From NCBI RefSeq assembly GCF_006716115.1, contig NZ_VFOO01000001.1, forward strand, positions 62,001 through 126,000: DNA of 64,000 nucleotides, written 5' to 3'. Below are positions 24,617 to 33,205 of this stretch, in pieces (position 1 is the stretch's first letter; every line of letters starts with the position of its first letter). A program made the translations under genes and the position numbers. This stretch comes from Subtercola boreus. Its GTDB lineage: Bacteria; Actinomycetota; Actinomycetes; Actinomycetales; Microbacteriaceae. The notes under the pieces are model-generated. The model had not been told where the DNA came from. It was given only the letters and a program-made list of their open reading frames with translations, and did not search any database.

Positions 24617-26032
24617 CTAGGCGGGGTCGGCCGCGCCGAGGTGCGACGCGCCCCGCGAACGTTCCTGCTGCGCGCGGAGTGCCGCGTCGTAGCCGGCCGC
24701 CCAGTCCGGTTCGACGGGGATGCCCAGCCGCTCGGCCTCCTCGATGCTGAGTTCCCGCGGGAACCCATTGGTGTCAGAGAGCCGGAAGATGTCCTCGCCC
24801 GTCAGGGTGCCCCCGGCGTACCCCCCGATCATCCGGAGACCCGCTTCGAGCGTGCGCCGGAACGACCTCTCCTCCTTGAGCAGCACGGCTACGATCTCCT
24901 CCCTCGCGGAACGGATCTCGGGGTAGTCGTTCTCGTACAGGTCGGCGATCTGGCCGACGACCTCCTCGAAGAATGTGTCGCGGAGGTCGATCGAGTAGGC
25001 GGTGCGGATGGCGCGGCGGAGCAGTCGCCGCATGACGTAGCCCTGCTCCTTGTTGGATGGCCGCACCCCGTCGACCGCGAGGAACACGGCACCGCGCAGG
25101 TGGTCGGCGATGATGCGGAGGGGGCGGGGATCCGCTTCGTAGGAGGCGCCGGAGAGACGCGACAGGGTCTCGACGATCGGCCAGAGCAGGCTGATGCGGT
25201 ACACGTCGGGCGTGTCGAGGGCTGCCGCGGCGATGCGCTCCAGCCCGCCGCCGAAGTCGACGTTGCGCTGGGTGAGGGGGGTGAACGATCCGTCCTGTTC
25301 GCGGCGGTACTGCATGAAGACCTGATTGCCGATCTCCATGAACTGGCCGCTGTCGCTCGCCGGGTGCGCCTTGCCGAAGCTCGCGTCGTGGTGGTCGGGA
25401 CCGAAGTCGTAGAAGACCTCGCTGTCGGGGCCGCAGGGGTCGCCGAGCGGGGTTCCGAGAAGGCTGCCGCCACGACTCCACCAGTTCTCGCCGGAGTCGT
25501 AGAAGAAGATCTTCTCGCCCGGTGCCACTCCACGGGCATCCCCATCGGCCTGGCTGCCGACCGTCGCGATACGCGCCTCGATGCCGCGCTCGGCGAAGAC
25601 GGCCTGCCAGATCGCGGCCGCCTCGTCGTCGCGCGGGATGCCGTACTCCTCATCGCCGATGAAGCAGCTCACGGCGAGTTTCGTCGGGTCGAGGCCGACG
25701 ACATCCACCAGGAAGGCGAAGAACGCGCGGATCTGCTGCTCTTTGAAGTAGTCGCCGAGGCTCCAGTTGCCGAGCATCTCGAAGAAGGTGGTGTGGCGGT
25801 TGTCGCCGACCTCCTCGATGTCCTGGGCGCGGAGGCAGGGCTGGCTGTCGGTCAGCCGGATCCCGTCGGGGTGGTGCTCGCCGAGCAGGTACGGCAGCAG
25901 CGCCTGCATGCCGCTGCCGGTGAAGAGAGTGCTGCCGTCGCCGCGCGGAACGAGGTTCGCCCGCGCGATCTGCACATGGCCGCGCTCACGCTGGAAGTCG
26001 AGGTAGGCGTTGCGGATGTCGTGTGCGTCCAT
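24617..26032 (-). CDS. Truncated alanyl-tRNA synthetase-like protein (catalytic part only)
   Basis: 471 residues that align with the N-terminal half of AlaRS. Class II motifs are recognisable: the start DIRNAYLDFQRERGHVQI, motif 2-like GDNRHTTFFEMLGNWSLGDYF, and motif 3-like VDFGGGLERIAAA. RPSNKEQGYVMRRLLRRAIR belongs to the tRNA-recognition helices. The protein ends at AALRAQQERSRGAS, which matches the end of the aminoacylation region, so the editing and C-Ala domains are absent (full AlaRS is about 880 residues). The cut falls at a domain boundary with no sign of frameshift. Such stand-alone paralogs exist in several bacteria; they may charge tRNA or a non-tRNA acceptor. Its role here is unknown. 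Confidence 0.82.
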   Translation of the reverse strand: MDAHDIRNAYLDFQRERGHVQIARANLVPRGDGSTLFTGSGMQALLPYLLGEHHPDGIRLTDSQPCLRAQDIEEVGDNRHTTFFEMLGNWSLGDYFKEQQIRAFFAFLVDVVGLDPTKLAVSCFIGDEEYGIPRDDEAAAIWQAVFAERGIEARIATVGSQADGDARGVAPGEKIFFYDSGENWWSRGGSLLGTPLGDPCGPDSEVFYDFGPDHHDASFGKAHPASDSGQFMEIGNQVFMQYRREQDGSFTPLTQRNVDFGGGLERIAAAALDTPDVYRISLLWPIVETLSRLSGASYEADPRPLRIIADHLRGAVFLAVDGVRPSNKEQGYVMRRLLRRAIRTAYSIDLRDTFFEEVVGQIADLYENDYPEIRSAREEIVAVLLKEERSFRRTLEAGLRMIGGYAGGTLTGEDIFRLSDTNGFPRELSIEEAERLGIPVEPDWAAGYDAALRAQQERSRGASHLGAADPA

Positions 26033-26036
26033 GGTT

Positions 26037-26140
26037 CCCCGGGGTCGTTTCGGTGCTGCGGTGCGGTGCCGTGCGGCGTGGTGCGGCGTGGCGTGGTGCG
26101 GTGCGGTATGGCGCGGTGCGGCGTTGCGGTTTCGGGTGCG
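26037..26140. repeat. GGTGCGGT simple-sequence tract upstream of the AlaRS-like gene
   Basis: Irregular repeats of GCGGTGC/GCGTGGTGC between the AlaRS-like start and the end of the PPOX gene. Confidence 0.6.
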
Positions 26141-26158
26141 CCGGCGGGCCGGCAGCCC

Positions 26159-26551
26159 TCACTGCTTCGTTGTGCGCTCGATGCTCATCACGAGGATGAC
26201 GCGGTCGGCCGAGTCGGGCGGTGGGGCCTGGTCGGGGTTGCCGTAGCGCTTGCCGAGCACCACGTAGAACGCTCCGGTCGGATCAGGCACGACCTTGGTC
26301 AGCCGGCCGCGCACCTCGAGGTACCGGAACGGGTTCTCGGGATCGATCACCGCGAGGCTCATCGACGGATTCTGCAGGAGATTGCGGTACTTCGCGCGCT
26401 TCGTCGTGTGCGTGAAGCGCAGCGTCTCGCCGTCGTAGAGGAACCACATCGGGTTCACCTGGACGGTGTTGTCGGGGCGGATCGTGCCGAGCGAGCCGTA
26501 ATTGGGCCCTTCGAGCAGCCGGACGTAATCGGCGGGGATTTCAGCTGTCAT
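26159..26551 (-). CDS. PPOX-class F420-dependent oxidoreductase
   Basis: 130 residues, split beta-barrel flavin/F420-binding fold. MWFLYDGETLRFTHTTKRAK, YRNLLQNPSMSLAVID and FRYLEVRGRL are the characteristic strands and the phosphate-binding Thr/Lys/Arg cluster of the PPOX family. Members reduce substrates with F420H2. It starts 31 nt after the LLM gene stop on the same strand, so the two are probably co-transcribed; a weak -10-like CATGCT lies six nt before its ATG. Confidence 0.85.
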   Translation of the reverse strand: MTAEIPADYVRLLEGPNYGSLGTIRPDNTVQVNPMWFLYDGETLRFTHTTKRAKYRNLLQNPSMSLAVIDPENPFRYLEVRGRLTKVVPDPTGAFYVVLGKRYGNPDQAPPPDSADRVILVMSIERTTKQ

Positions 26552-26582
26552 GCGCCCAGCATGCCAGAGGCGGCCGACATCG

Positions 26583-27614
26583 TCAGGGGGCCGACGGCGT
26601 CCAGCCGAGCAGCGGCGCCAGGCGGGTCGCGATGTCGGTCAGGATCTGCACGTAGTCCTCGTGCTCGAACGAGAACGGGAGGGCGAACACCACCTCGTCG
26701 ACGGCCTGGTATCCGGCATGGGAAAGCAGGGCATCCGCGATCTCACCGGAACTGCCGACGATGTCGGGGGCGAACAGGATGCGGCCCGGCCCCTGCGGCG
26801 TGAGCGTGCGTTCAAAGCGGCTGGCGGCGTACGCCCGGTACTTCGCGGCCTGCTCGGGGCTCGCGCTGTCGGTCGGAATGACGACGAGGCCCTGCGAGGC
26901 CCGTGCTGCCTCGCCCAGCGGATGCTTCGACCGGAACAGCTCGATCTGGGCGCGCTGGATGCGGGCGAAATCATCGTCCTCCTCGGCCCGCACGACGCTG
27001 CTCGACAGCAGGTTGAGGCCGTGCTCGCCCGCCCAGGCTGCGGACGACAGGCCGGCCGCGCCGTACCAGACCCGCTCGGCGAGGCCTGCGGCGAACGGTT
27101 GGATGCGCGGGGAGTACGCCTCGATTCCCTCGGTTCCCGTGAAGGTGCTCACCGGCTCGCCGCGGAGGTTGGCGAGGAGGCGCTCCGCACGCTCGTGTCC
27201 GAACTTCTCGGTCTGCCCCGAATCCGGGTACAGGTGCTCCCTGATGGCCTCGAAGTGGGTGGGTTCGCCCACGCTGATACCCGGGTTGAGGCGGCCACGA
27301 CTCAGGACATCGACGGTGGCCAGATCCTCGGCCAGGCGGAACGGGTTCTCGAACCCGAGCGGGATGACCGCTGTGCCCAGCTCGATGCGGCTCGTGCGCT
27401 GGGTCGCGGCGGCCAGCACGGCGACGGGTGAGGAGATGCCGAACTGCAGGTGCCGATCCCGGAGCCAGGCGCTGTCGAAGCCCAACTGCTCGCCCAGTTC
27501 GATGATCTGCAGAGTGCTTTCGTGGCCGCCGAGCGGGTCGTGTTCGTCGAAGAAACCGATCGTGAGGAAGCCGAGCTTCGCGAGCGGGCGGTCGGTGCCG
27601 GTGCTGCCGGTCAT
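26583..27614 (-). CDS. LLM class flavin/F420-dependent oxidoreductase
   Basis: 343 residues, luciferase-like monooxygenase fold. The first strand is LGFLTIGFFDEHDPLG, followed by GFDSAWLRDRHLQFGI, RIELGTAVIPLGFENPFRLA and the phosphate-binding-type segment SRGRLNPGIS. The ATG at 27614 is preferred because GAGGAGGAG lies 4-12 nt upstream; the longer open frame is not preceded by one. The pairing with a PPOX protein suggests a small oxidoreductase unit. The substrate is unknown. Confidence 0.85.
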   Translation of the reverse strand: MTGSTGTDRPLAKLGFLTIGFFDEHDPLGGHESTLQIIELGEQLGFDSAWLRDRHLQFGISSPVAVLAAATQRTSRIELGTAVIPLGFENPFRLAEDLATVDVLSRGRLNPGISVGEPTHFEAIREHLYPDSGQTEKFGHERAERLLANLRGEPVSTFTGTEGIEAYSPRIQPFAAGLAERVWYGAAGLSSAAWAGEHGLNLLSSSVVRAEEDDDFARIQRAQIELFRSKHPLGEAARASQGLVVIPTDSASPEQAAKYRAYAASRFERTLTPQGPGRILFAPDIVGSSGEIADALLSHAGYQAVDEVVFALPFSFEHEDYVQILTDIATRLAPLLGWTPSAP

Positions 27615-27733
27615 GGGCTCCTCCTCGGGGACGATCCAGCCTAACCGCGCCGACCTGTTTCCTAGCCCGCCCCGCCTCGCGGTGGTGGCGGGCGCGCGCA
27701 CGGCGAGGAGGCGGGGCGTGGGATGATCGGCTC

Positions 27734-28675
27734 ATGACTGGGCGACTGATGCTCCTCGACACCGCTTCGCTCTACTTCCGCGCCTTCCACGGCGTGCCCG
27801 ACACGGTCCGGGCGCCCGATGGGTCACCCGTGAATGCCGTACGCGGACTGCTCGACATGATCGCCCGGCTCGTCGCCGACTTCGAACCGACGGACCTGGT
27901 CGCCTGTTGGGACGATGCCTGGCGCCCGCAGTGGCGTGTCGCGCTGATTCCGTCGTACAAACAGCACCGCGTCGCGGAAGAGGTCGCCGGGGGAGTCGAC
28001 ACCGAGGAGGTGCCCGAGCTCCTCACCCAGCAGATCCCCCTGATCAGGGAGGTTCTGACCGCTTTCGGGATCCCGATCGTCGGGGCAGACGACCACGAGG
28101 CCGACGACGTGATCGGAACCCTCGCCAGCCGTGCGTCCGGTCCCGTCGATGTGGTGACCGGCGACCGCGACCTCTTCCAGCTGGTGGATGATCGCACCGC
28201 CGTGCGCGTGATCTACACGGCCCGCGGCATGAGCCGCCTTGAACTCGTGACCGACGAGGTGCTCGAGGCGAAATACGGGATCTCGCCCCGGCAGTACGTG
28301 GACTTCGCGGTGATGCGTGGTGATGCCTCGGACGGGTTGCCCGGAGTCGCCGGCATCGGGGAGAAGACGGCGCGAACACTCCTGGTGGATCATGGCGATC
28401 TCGCAGGGATCATCGTTGCGGCGGAGGATTCGGGGTCGCCGATGTCGGCGGCGGTGCGCGCACGCTTCGCCGTGGCGGCGGACTATCTCAGGGTCTCGCC
28501 GAAGGTCGTCGAGGTGGTGCGAGACCTCGACCTCGGTGGGAAGCCGGCCGCCGGCGAAGCGACGCTGGGTGCGCTCAGTCCCGCCCAGCTCGCCGCCATC
28601 GATTCCCTTCGGGAGCAGTGGGGCCTCGGAGGTTCGGTCGACCGCGCCCTCCGCGCCCTCAATCGTCCGGCGTGA
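27734..28675 (+). CDS. 5'-3' exonuclease, PolI N-domain type
   Basis: 313 residues, stand-alone flap-nuclease/5'-3' exonuclease. MLLDTASLYFRAFHG holds the first metal-binding Asp, ADDHEADDVIGTLA the acidic cluster, VTGDRDLFQLV the third site, and GDASDGLPGVAGIGEKTART the helix-hairpin-helix DNA-binding motif. It has the size of the isolated nuclease domain of DNA polymerase I and acts on RNA primers or DNA flaps. A GATGAT hexamer lies six nt before the ATG and may be its -10. Confidence 0.9.
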   Translation: MTGRLMLLDTASLYFRAFHGVPDTVRAPDGSPVNAVRGLLDMIARLVADFEPTDLVACWDDAWRPQWRVALIPSYKQHRVAEEVAGGVDTEEVPELLTQQIPLIREVLTAFGIPIVGADDHEADDVIGTLASRASGPVDVVTGDRDLFQLVDDRTAVRVIYTARGMSRLELVTDEVLEAKYGISPRQYVDFAVMRGDASDGLPGVAGIGEKTARTLLVDHGDLAGIIVAAEDSGSPMSAAVRARFAVAADYLRVSPKVVEVVRDLDLGGKPAAGEATLGALSPAQLAAIDSLREQWGLGGSVDRALRALNRPA

Positions 28676-28697
28676 CCGGCCCGCGCGCCCGCCGCCC

Positions 28698-28740
28698 CGC
28701 TCAGACCCCCCGCTCAGACCCGCCCCCGGACGCTCAGACC
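28698..28740. repeat. CGCTCAGACC repeats that include the nucleotidase stop
   Basis: Copies at 28698, 28711 and 28731. The last contains the reverse-strand stop codon of the nucleotidase (28734-28736); the other two extend beyond the gene. Confidence 0.6.
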
Positions 28741-31004
28741 CGCTCGCGGGAGGTGACAGTGACCGGAGCCCAGCCGACCAGCGACCCGTCGCCCGCGTAG
28801 ACGGCGAGCGGATGCGGCCCGGGCGCGTATCCCGCCGGAAGTCGGACGCTCACGTGCCCTCCGGTCACGACCGCCGTGGCGAGCGGCAGTTGCGGACCGT
28901 AGCCGACGATGGTCACCGTCCGCCCGTCGTGGCCCGCCACGTTCACCTGCACGACGGTGCCGGCCGGTGCCGAGGCCGGCGTCACGCTCACGGATGAGTA
29001 GCTCTGCGCGTTGCCGTCGGTGAGGGCACCGCCAGCGAGCGGAGCGGCAGCCCGCACGCGAAGGGGGACCTCCACGCTCGTTCCCGTTCCGGGAACCCGC
29101 ACGGTCAACGCGGCTTCACCCACCTCGCCGTCGCCCGGCAGCACGGCGCTGACGGTGGCGCGGCCCACCTCGTCGGTTGTGTCCACGATCGTCGGATCGA
29201 TGATCGACCGGCCGATCACAGACCCCCGGTAGAGCACCTCAACGGTGCGCGCCGGAACCTCACCCCCGCTGAAGAGCAGCGACGAGAGCGTCAGAGTGAC
29301 GGTCTCGCCGGGCGCGATACCGCTGGCACTGCCTCCGGCCAGACGCACACCGACGGCGCGCTGGCCTGAGTCGGGGCTCACCGTCGGGTGCGCCGTGAAG
29401 AAGGAGATCATCGAATCCAGGTCGATCCGCCCCGTGTCCGAGCGGTTCGTGCCGCCGGCGAACGTGGTGAAGTTGTCGCCACCATCGGCGAGGTACTTGT
29501 TCGCAACGACTCGGTAGATCGACGAGGCACCGATCGCCACCCCGTTGAGCGTCATGCGCACGATGCGCGATCCTCTCGCCGCGGTCGGGTCGTAGGTGTA
29601 CTGGAATCCGCGCGACACACCGAGCTTCAGGAACGGCCGACCGGTTCCGGTGGGCTGCCACTGCTGCTCGAGGGCAGCTGCGAGCTGCGCACCGGTGAGA
29701 TCCAGGGCCACGAGCGTGCTCGCGAAGGGTTGCACAGCGTTTGCCTCGCTGTACGTGACGTTGCCATCCGGATCGCCGGCCGAGGTGGACGCGTAGGTGA
29801 GATTCACGCGCATGCCGCCGGGGTTCATGAAAGCGATCTGCGTTCCGATGTCGGCGGTCGCCGCGAGTTGGGCGTCTGCCACGAAGTTGCCGAGCGAGGA
29901 TTCCCCGCCGCGGTTGTCGCTCCCATCGGACTGCCTGGCCTTGTTCAGGTCGGCGGTGATCATGCCGACCCTGACCGAACCCGGTATGGCCGCGTAGGCC
30001 TCGGCATCCGACACGATCGCCGCCACCTTCGGATCGGGTGTGAAGCGCGGGGACTTGTCGGGGTTGGTGAGCGGCACCAGTTCTGCTGCCATCGACTGCG
30101 GCTGGTGTGTCGCCCCGTCGACGACGAGCGTCAGATGGCCGATCGTCTCCCCGTACTCGCCGGCTTGGATGACCGGCCGTTTGAGCGTCGTCGGCCAGCT
30201 GGCGACGGAGATCGAGTGCGCGTAGCTCTGGTGGGTGTGGCCGGAGACGATGGCGTCGACGTTCGCGTCGGCACCCGTCACGATGCGGCCGAACGCCGAC
30301 GCGTCGGTCGATGAGGCCTCGGCCGGTGTGGCCGCGCCCTCGTGGACGAGGAGCACGACCACATCGGCCTCCCCGTCCGCCGGGTCGCCGTCGGAGAGCC
30401 GGTCGGCGACCGCGTTCACCTCGGGAACGACGCTCCTCACTTCCAACCCGGACAGTGAACCGGCCGTGACCAGCGACGGCAACTGTTCGGTCACTGCGCC
30501 GATGAACCCGACCCGGACGCCGTCGATCACCGAGATCGAGTACTGCTGGTACGCGGGACTGCCCGTAGCTGTGTCGTAGAGGTTCGCCGCGAGGTAGGGG
30601 AAGGCAGCCGCTGTGCGCACTCGCCCGTCGACGTCTGCGCGGCCACGATCGAACTCGTGGTTGCCGAGTGCAGAGGCCGTCAACCCCATCGTGTTGAGTA
30701 CGTCGATGGTCGGCTTGTCCTTCTGGATGAAGGAGGTGAAGGTCGAGGCCCCGATGTTGTCCCCTGCCGAGACGAGCCGGGTGTCAGGGTTCAGTGCGCT
30801 GTAGTGGTTGACGGCCCCGGCAAGGACGGCGGCGCCGGCCACGACCCCGTCAGCCGAGATCCGCCCGTGGAAGTCGTTGATGCTCAGGAGGTCGATGGTG
30901 ACGGTCGATGCAGCGGCGGCGCTGCCCGCGGTGCCGATGCCGAGGCCGGCTGTGCCGGTGAGCACCAGCGCGGCTGAGAGTGCGAAGGAGAGTGGACGCT
31001 TCAT
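28734..31004 (-). CDS. Secreted metallophosphatase / 5'-nucleotidase
   Basis: 756 residues. The signal peptide is MKRPLSFALSAALVLTGTAG plus an Ala-rich cleavage region. The metallophosphatase domain shows INDFHGRI, GDNIGAST, GNHEFDRG and SGHTHQS, the metal ligands of UshA-type enzymes. A 5'-nucleotidase C-terminal domain follows (GGESSLGNFVADAQLAAT; YKVVANKYLADGGDNF-type segment). The last 170 residues are Ig-like repeats. It removes phosphate from extracellular nucleotides. Its ATG overlaps the stop of the upstream nuclease, so DNA breakdown and nucleotide dephosphorylation are coupled. Confidence 0.9.
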   Translation of the reverse strand: MKRPLSFALSAALVLTGTAGLGIGTAGSAAAASTVTIDLLSINDFHGRISADGVVAGAAVLAGAVNHYSALNPDTRLVSAGDNIGASTFTSFIQKDKPTIDVLNTMGLTASALGNHEFDRGRADVDGRVRTAAAFPYLAANLYDTATGSPAYQQYSISVIDGVRVGFIGAVTEQLPSLVTAGSLSGLEVRSVVPEVNAVADRLSDGDPADGEADVVVLLVHEGAATPAEASSTDASAFGRIVTGADANVDAIVSGHTHQSYAHSISVASWPTTLKRPVIQAGEYGETIGHLTLVVDGATHQPQSMAAELVPLTNPDKSPRFTPDPKVAAIVSDAEAYAAIPGSVRVGMITADLNKARQSDGSDNRGGESSLGNFVADAQLAATADIGTQIAFMNPGGMRVNLTYASTSAGDPDGNVTYSEANAVQPFASTLVALDLTGAQLAAALEQQWQPTGTGRPFLKLGVSRGFQYTYDPTAARGSRIVRMTLNGVAIGASSIYRVVANKYLADGGDNFTTFAGGTNRSDTGRIDLDSMISFFTAHPTVSPDSGQRAVGVRLAGGSASGIAPGETVTLTLSSLLFSGGEVPARTVEVLYRGSVIGRSIIDPTIVDTTDEVGRATVSAVLPGDGEVGEAALTVRVPGTGTSVEVPLRVRAAAPLAGGALTDGNAQSYSSVSVTPASAPAGTVVQVNVAGHDGRTVTIVGYGPQLPLATAVVTGGHVSVRLPAGYAPGPHPLAVYAGDGSLVGWAPVTVTSRERV

Positions 31005-33106
31005 CGGGTTGCTCCAGTCGGGGTCGTCGGAATGGTGGGCGGGGTGTGCGTCGGAAGGCCGAGGCCGATGACCAGGGGGTCGTGATCGGATGACCGGTAG
31101 GGGTCTCTGGGATCGACGAAGGTCGACACGTTCGCATCGGCCGCCGAGTACTGCCGGATGGGAGCTTCGACCGAGTTGATGTTCCAGATGTCCGCGCCGG
31201 TCAGAATCGTCTGCGCTCCGGCGGAGGCGAACACATGGTCGATCGAGCCCGACTCGCCGGAGAAGCTGTAGGACGCTCTGCCGGTTGCGGCTCCCGCGTC
31301 TGCATAACCGGCCGAGACGATCGCCAGGGCCGGGTCTTCGTGGGCCAGCGCATTGAAGTCGCCCACGAGGAAGACCCGGTCGGTCGAAGCCGCCGCTGCA
31401 ACCGAGGTCGCGAAGTCGAGCAGTGCATGAGCCTGCCTCGTGCGGTCACCGTTGAAGGCGCCCTGGCCCGCGTCGACGTTGTCTCCTGTGGCGTCCGAAC
31501 CCGACTTCGACTTGAAGTGGTTCGAGACGACCAGGAACGTCTCGTCGTCGGTGCCGTAGACCGGTCGGAACGCCTGGGCATCGGGCTCCCGGGCATTGTC
31601 GAACGGCGCAGAGCCGATCAGGATCGATGTCTCTCCCACGGTCTCCGCGACCGAAGCGCGGTAGATGAAACCGGTTCTGATCAGGTCTTCGTCGGCCAGC
31701 GCGGGAAGAACAGCAGGTGACGGCACGTAACGCCAGTCCGAACGGTGGTCGGCCGCGTTCAGCGCGTCGACGAGCACGCCCAGAGCATGGTCGCGCGGCA
31801 GCCCGAGCTTTGCGGAGTTCTCGATCTCCTCGAGCGAGACGATGTCCGCTCCGAGAGCCAGGATCGCGCTCACGATCTTCGACTGCTGTTGCAGGAAGTG
31901 GGCGCGCGTCGCGGCGCCCCGAACGCCGCACCCCGGGGCATCGCTGTTGTTCACCGTCACAGGTCTGCCGCTGCGATCGGTGAAGTACGTGCATCCGGTG
32001 CGCTCGTCGCCCGTGGTCGGGAAGAAGTTCAGCACGTTGAAGGTACCGAGATGGATGCTGCCACCGACGTCGGCGGGTGACGCCGTCCGGGTGGGGCTGA
32101 AGTGCACGGGCGAGGTGGTCGCCTCGTTGGCGCCTGTCACCTCGCGTGTCGGCTGGAAGCGCCACGCGCCGTTCCGGTAGTCGAGCACGACAGGAGCCGT
32201 GAATGTGACCGCTGAGCCGACGCGCACGGGAGCGGAGCGCACGGGGGCCGAGAGATACGGCAGTGGTTTCGACGTGCCCGAGGCGGTCGTGAAGCTGGTG
32301 CTCGCGCCGTCGTCGAGCCACACCGCCCTCGCCCGGTTGAGCAGGACCGTCGCCGCGTATGCCGTGCTGCCGACGGATCCCACGCTGGTCGGGGCGGCAA
32401 GGGGCACGGTGCCCGCTGCGAGCTCGATCTGCCCGAACTGCGCCGAGGACTGCAGCCCGGTCACCGTGAAGTCGCCGCCCGGCTGCACGATCATCCCCTC
32501 CAGAGGTTCGCGTTCGCCGTCTGACCCGGGATAGCCCGTCGGTACCGGTTGCGGGGGAGTCAATCCGGCAGGGTCGAGCTGGATGACCGATCCGGGGTTC
32601 GGCGGAGAGAGCTCCGTGAGCCCGGCGAACTCGGACACAACGCCCGACACCTGCAGGTAGTCGCCGATCCCGACAGTGACGGGGGCGCCACCGAGATAGA
32701 CGAAGAGGCCGTCGGAGGCGCGGTGGATGCGCGGGTCTGTGGTGCCACCGGAGCCTGCCGACTGGAGGAAGAACCCGCCGAGCCCTCCCGTGGGATAGGC
32801 AGCCGTGACGAATCCCGTGGTGGTGACGGTGCTCCCGACGAGCGGGCTCGCGACGGAGGTGCCCTGGATCGTCGCAATCGAGACCGTTGCAGCCTGTGCT
32901 GCAGGGACAGGCGAGGCGAGGCCGGCGGCACAGACGGCCGCGATGGCGAAAGCGGCGAGGCCGGCCGCAGTGGGCAGCTTTCGGCGCGAGAGGGTTGGAT
33001 GTTCGGACAAGTGGTGGCCCGCTTTCGGAGGATGGTTCGCTGGATGGACCCAGCCCGCCGACACCGTGCCGACGACCCCCGGCCGCATGACTCCCTGGGG
33101 ATTCAT
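31001..33106 (-). CDS. Secreted ExeM/NucH-type endonuclease
   Basis: 701 residues. The N-terminus contains LSRRKLPTAAGLAAFAIAAV, a signal sequence with a twin-arginine-like SRR. The start may be ATG 33106 or a TTG shortly before this segment. An OB-like domain (ATIQGTSVASPLVG...) precedes an endonuclease/exonuclease/phosphatase domain: LGTFNVLNFFPTTG, IVSLEEIENS, VVSNHFKSKSGS, FLVGDFNAL and YRSSDHDPLVIGL, which carries the catalytic His/Asp. This is the layout of extracellular DNases of the ExeM/NucH family. It is first in a two-gene unit with the nucleotidase. Confidence 0.9.
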   Translation of the reverse strand: MNPQGVMRPGVVGTVSAGWVHPANHPPKAGHHLSEHPTLSRRKLPTAAGLAAFAIAAVCAAGLASPVPAAQAATVSIATIQGTSVASPLVGSTVTTTGFVTAAYPTGGLGGFFLQSAGSGGTTDPRIHRASDGLFVYLGGAPVTVGIGDYLQVSGVVSEFAGLTELSPPNPGSVIQLDPAGLTPPQPVPTGYPGSDGEREPLEGMIVQPGGDFTVTGLQSSAQFGQIELAAGTVPLAAPTSVGSVGSTAYAATVLLNRARAVWLDDGASTSFTTASGTSKPLPYLSAPVRSAPVRVGSAVTFTAPVVLDYRNGAWRFQPTREVTGANEATTSPVHFSPTRTASPADVGGSIHLGTFNVLNFFPTTGDERTGCTYFTDRSGRPVTVNNSDAPGCGVRGAATRAHFLQQQSKIVSAILALGADIVSLEEIENSAKLGLPRDHALGVLVDALNAADHRSDWRYVPSPAVLPALADEDLIRTGFIYRASVAETVGETSILIGSAPFDNAREPDAQAFRPVYGTDDETFLVVSNHFKSKSGSDATGDNVDAGQGAFNGDRTRQAHALLDFATSVAAAASTDRVFLVGDFNALAHEDPALAIVSAGYADAGAATGRASYSFSGESGSIDHVFASAGAQTILTGADIWNINSVEAPIRQYSAADANVSTFVDPRDPYRSSDHDPLVIGLGLPTHTPPTIPTTPTGATR

Positions 33107-33193
33107 TAGCTGAAATTACCTCATTAAAAAGAGGCTGCGACAAGAGTTTCTGCAGATTCGACGCACCTTTTCCCCGCTGTCGGAGGCTGCTCC

Positions 33194-33199
33194 TACGCT
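33194..33199 (+). promoter_or_regulatory. -10 box TACGCT, leaderless start predicted
   Basis: Six nt before the GTG at 33206. The 99-bp divergent gap is AT-rich for this window and also holds CCTCATTAAAAAGAGG. Confidence 0.55.
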
Positions 33200-33205
33200 C
33201 GCGGT

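Noticed and set aside
24401-26803. 800-codon plus-strand open frame
   Set aside because: It runs antisense through the AlaRS-like, PPOX and intergenic regions and mirrors their reading frame; no promoter, ribosome-binding site or domain.
33107-33205. Phosphate-control box upstream of the nuclease gene
   Set aside because: No convincing direct repeats of a PhoP/PhoB type could be recognised in this gap.
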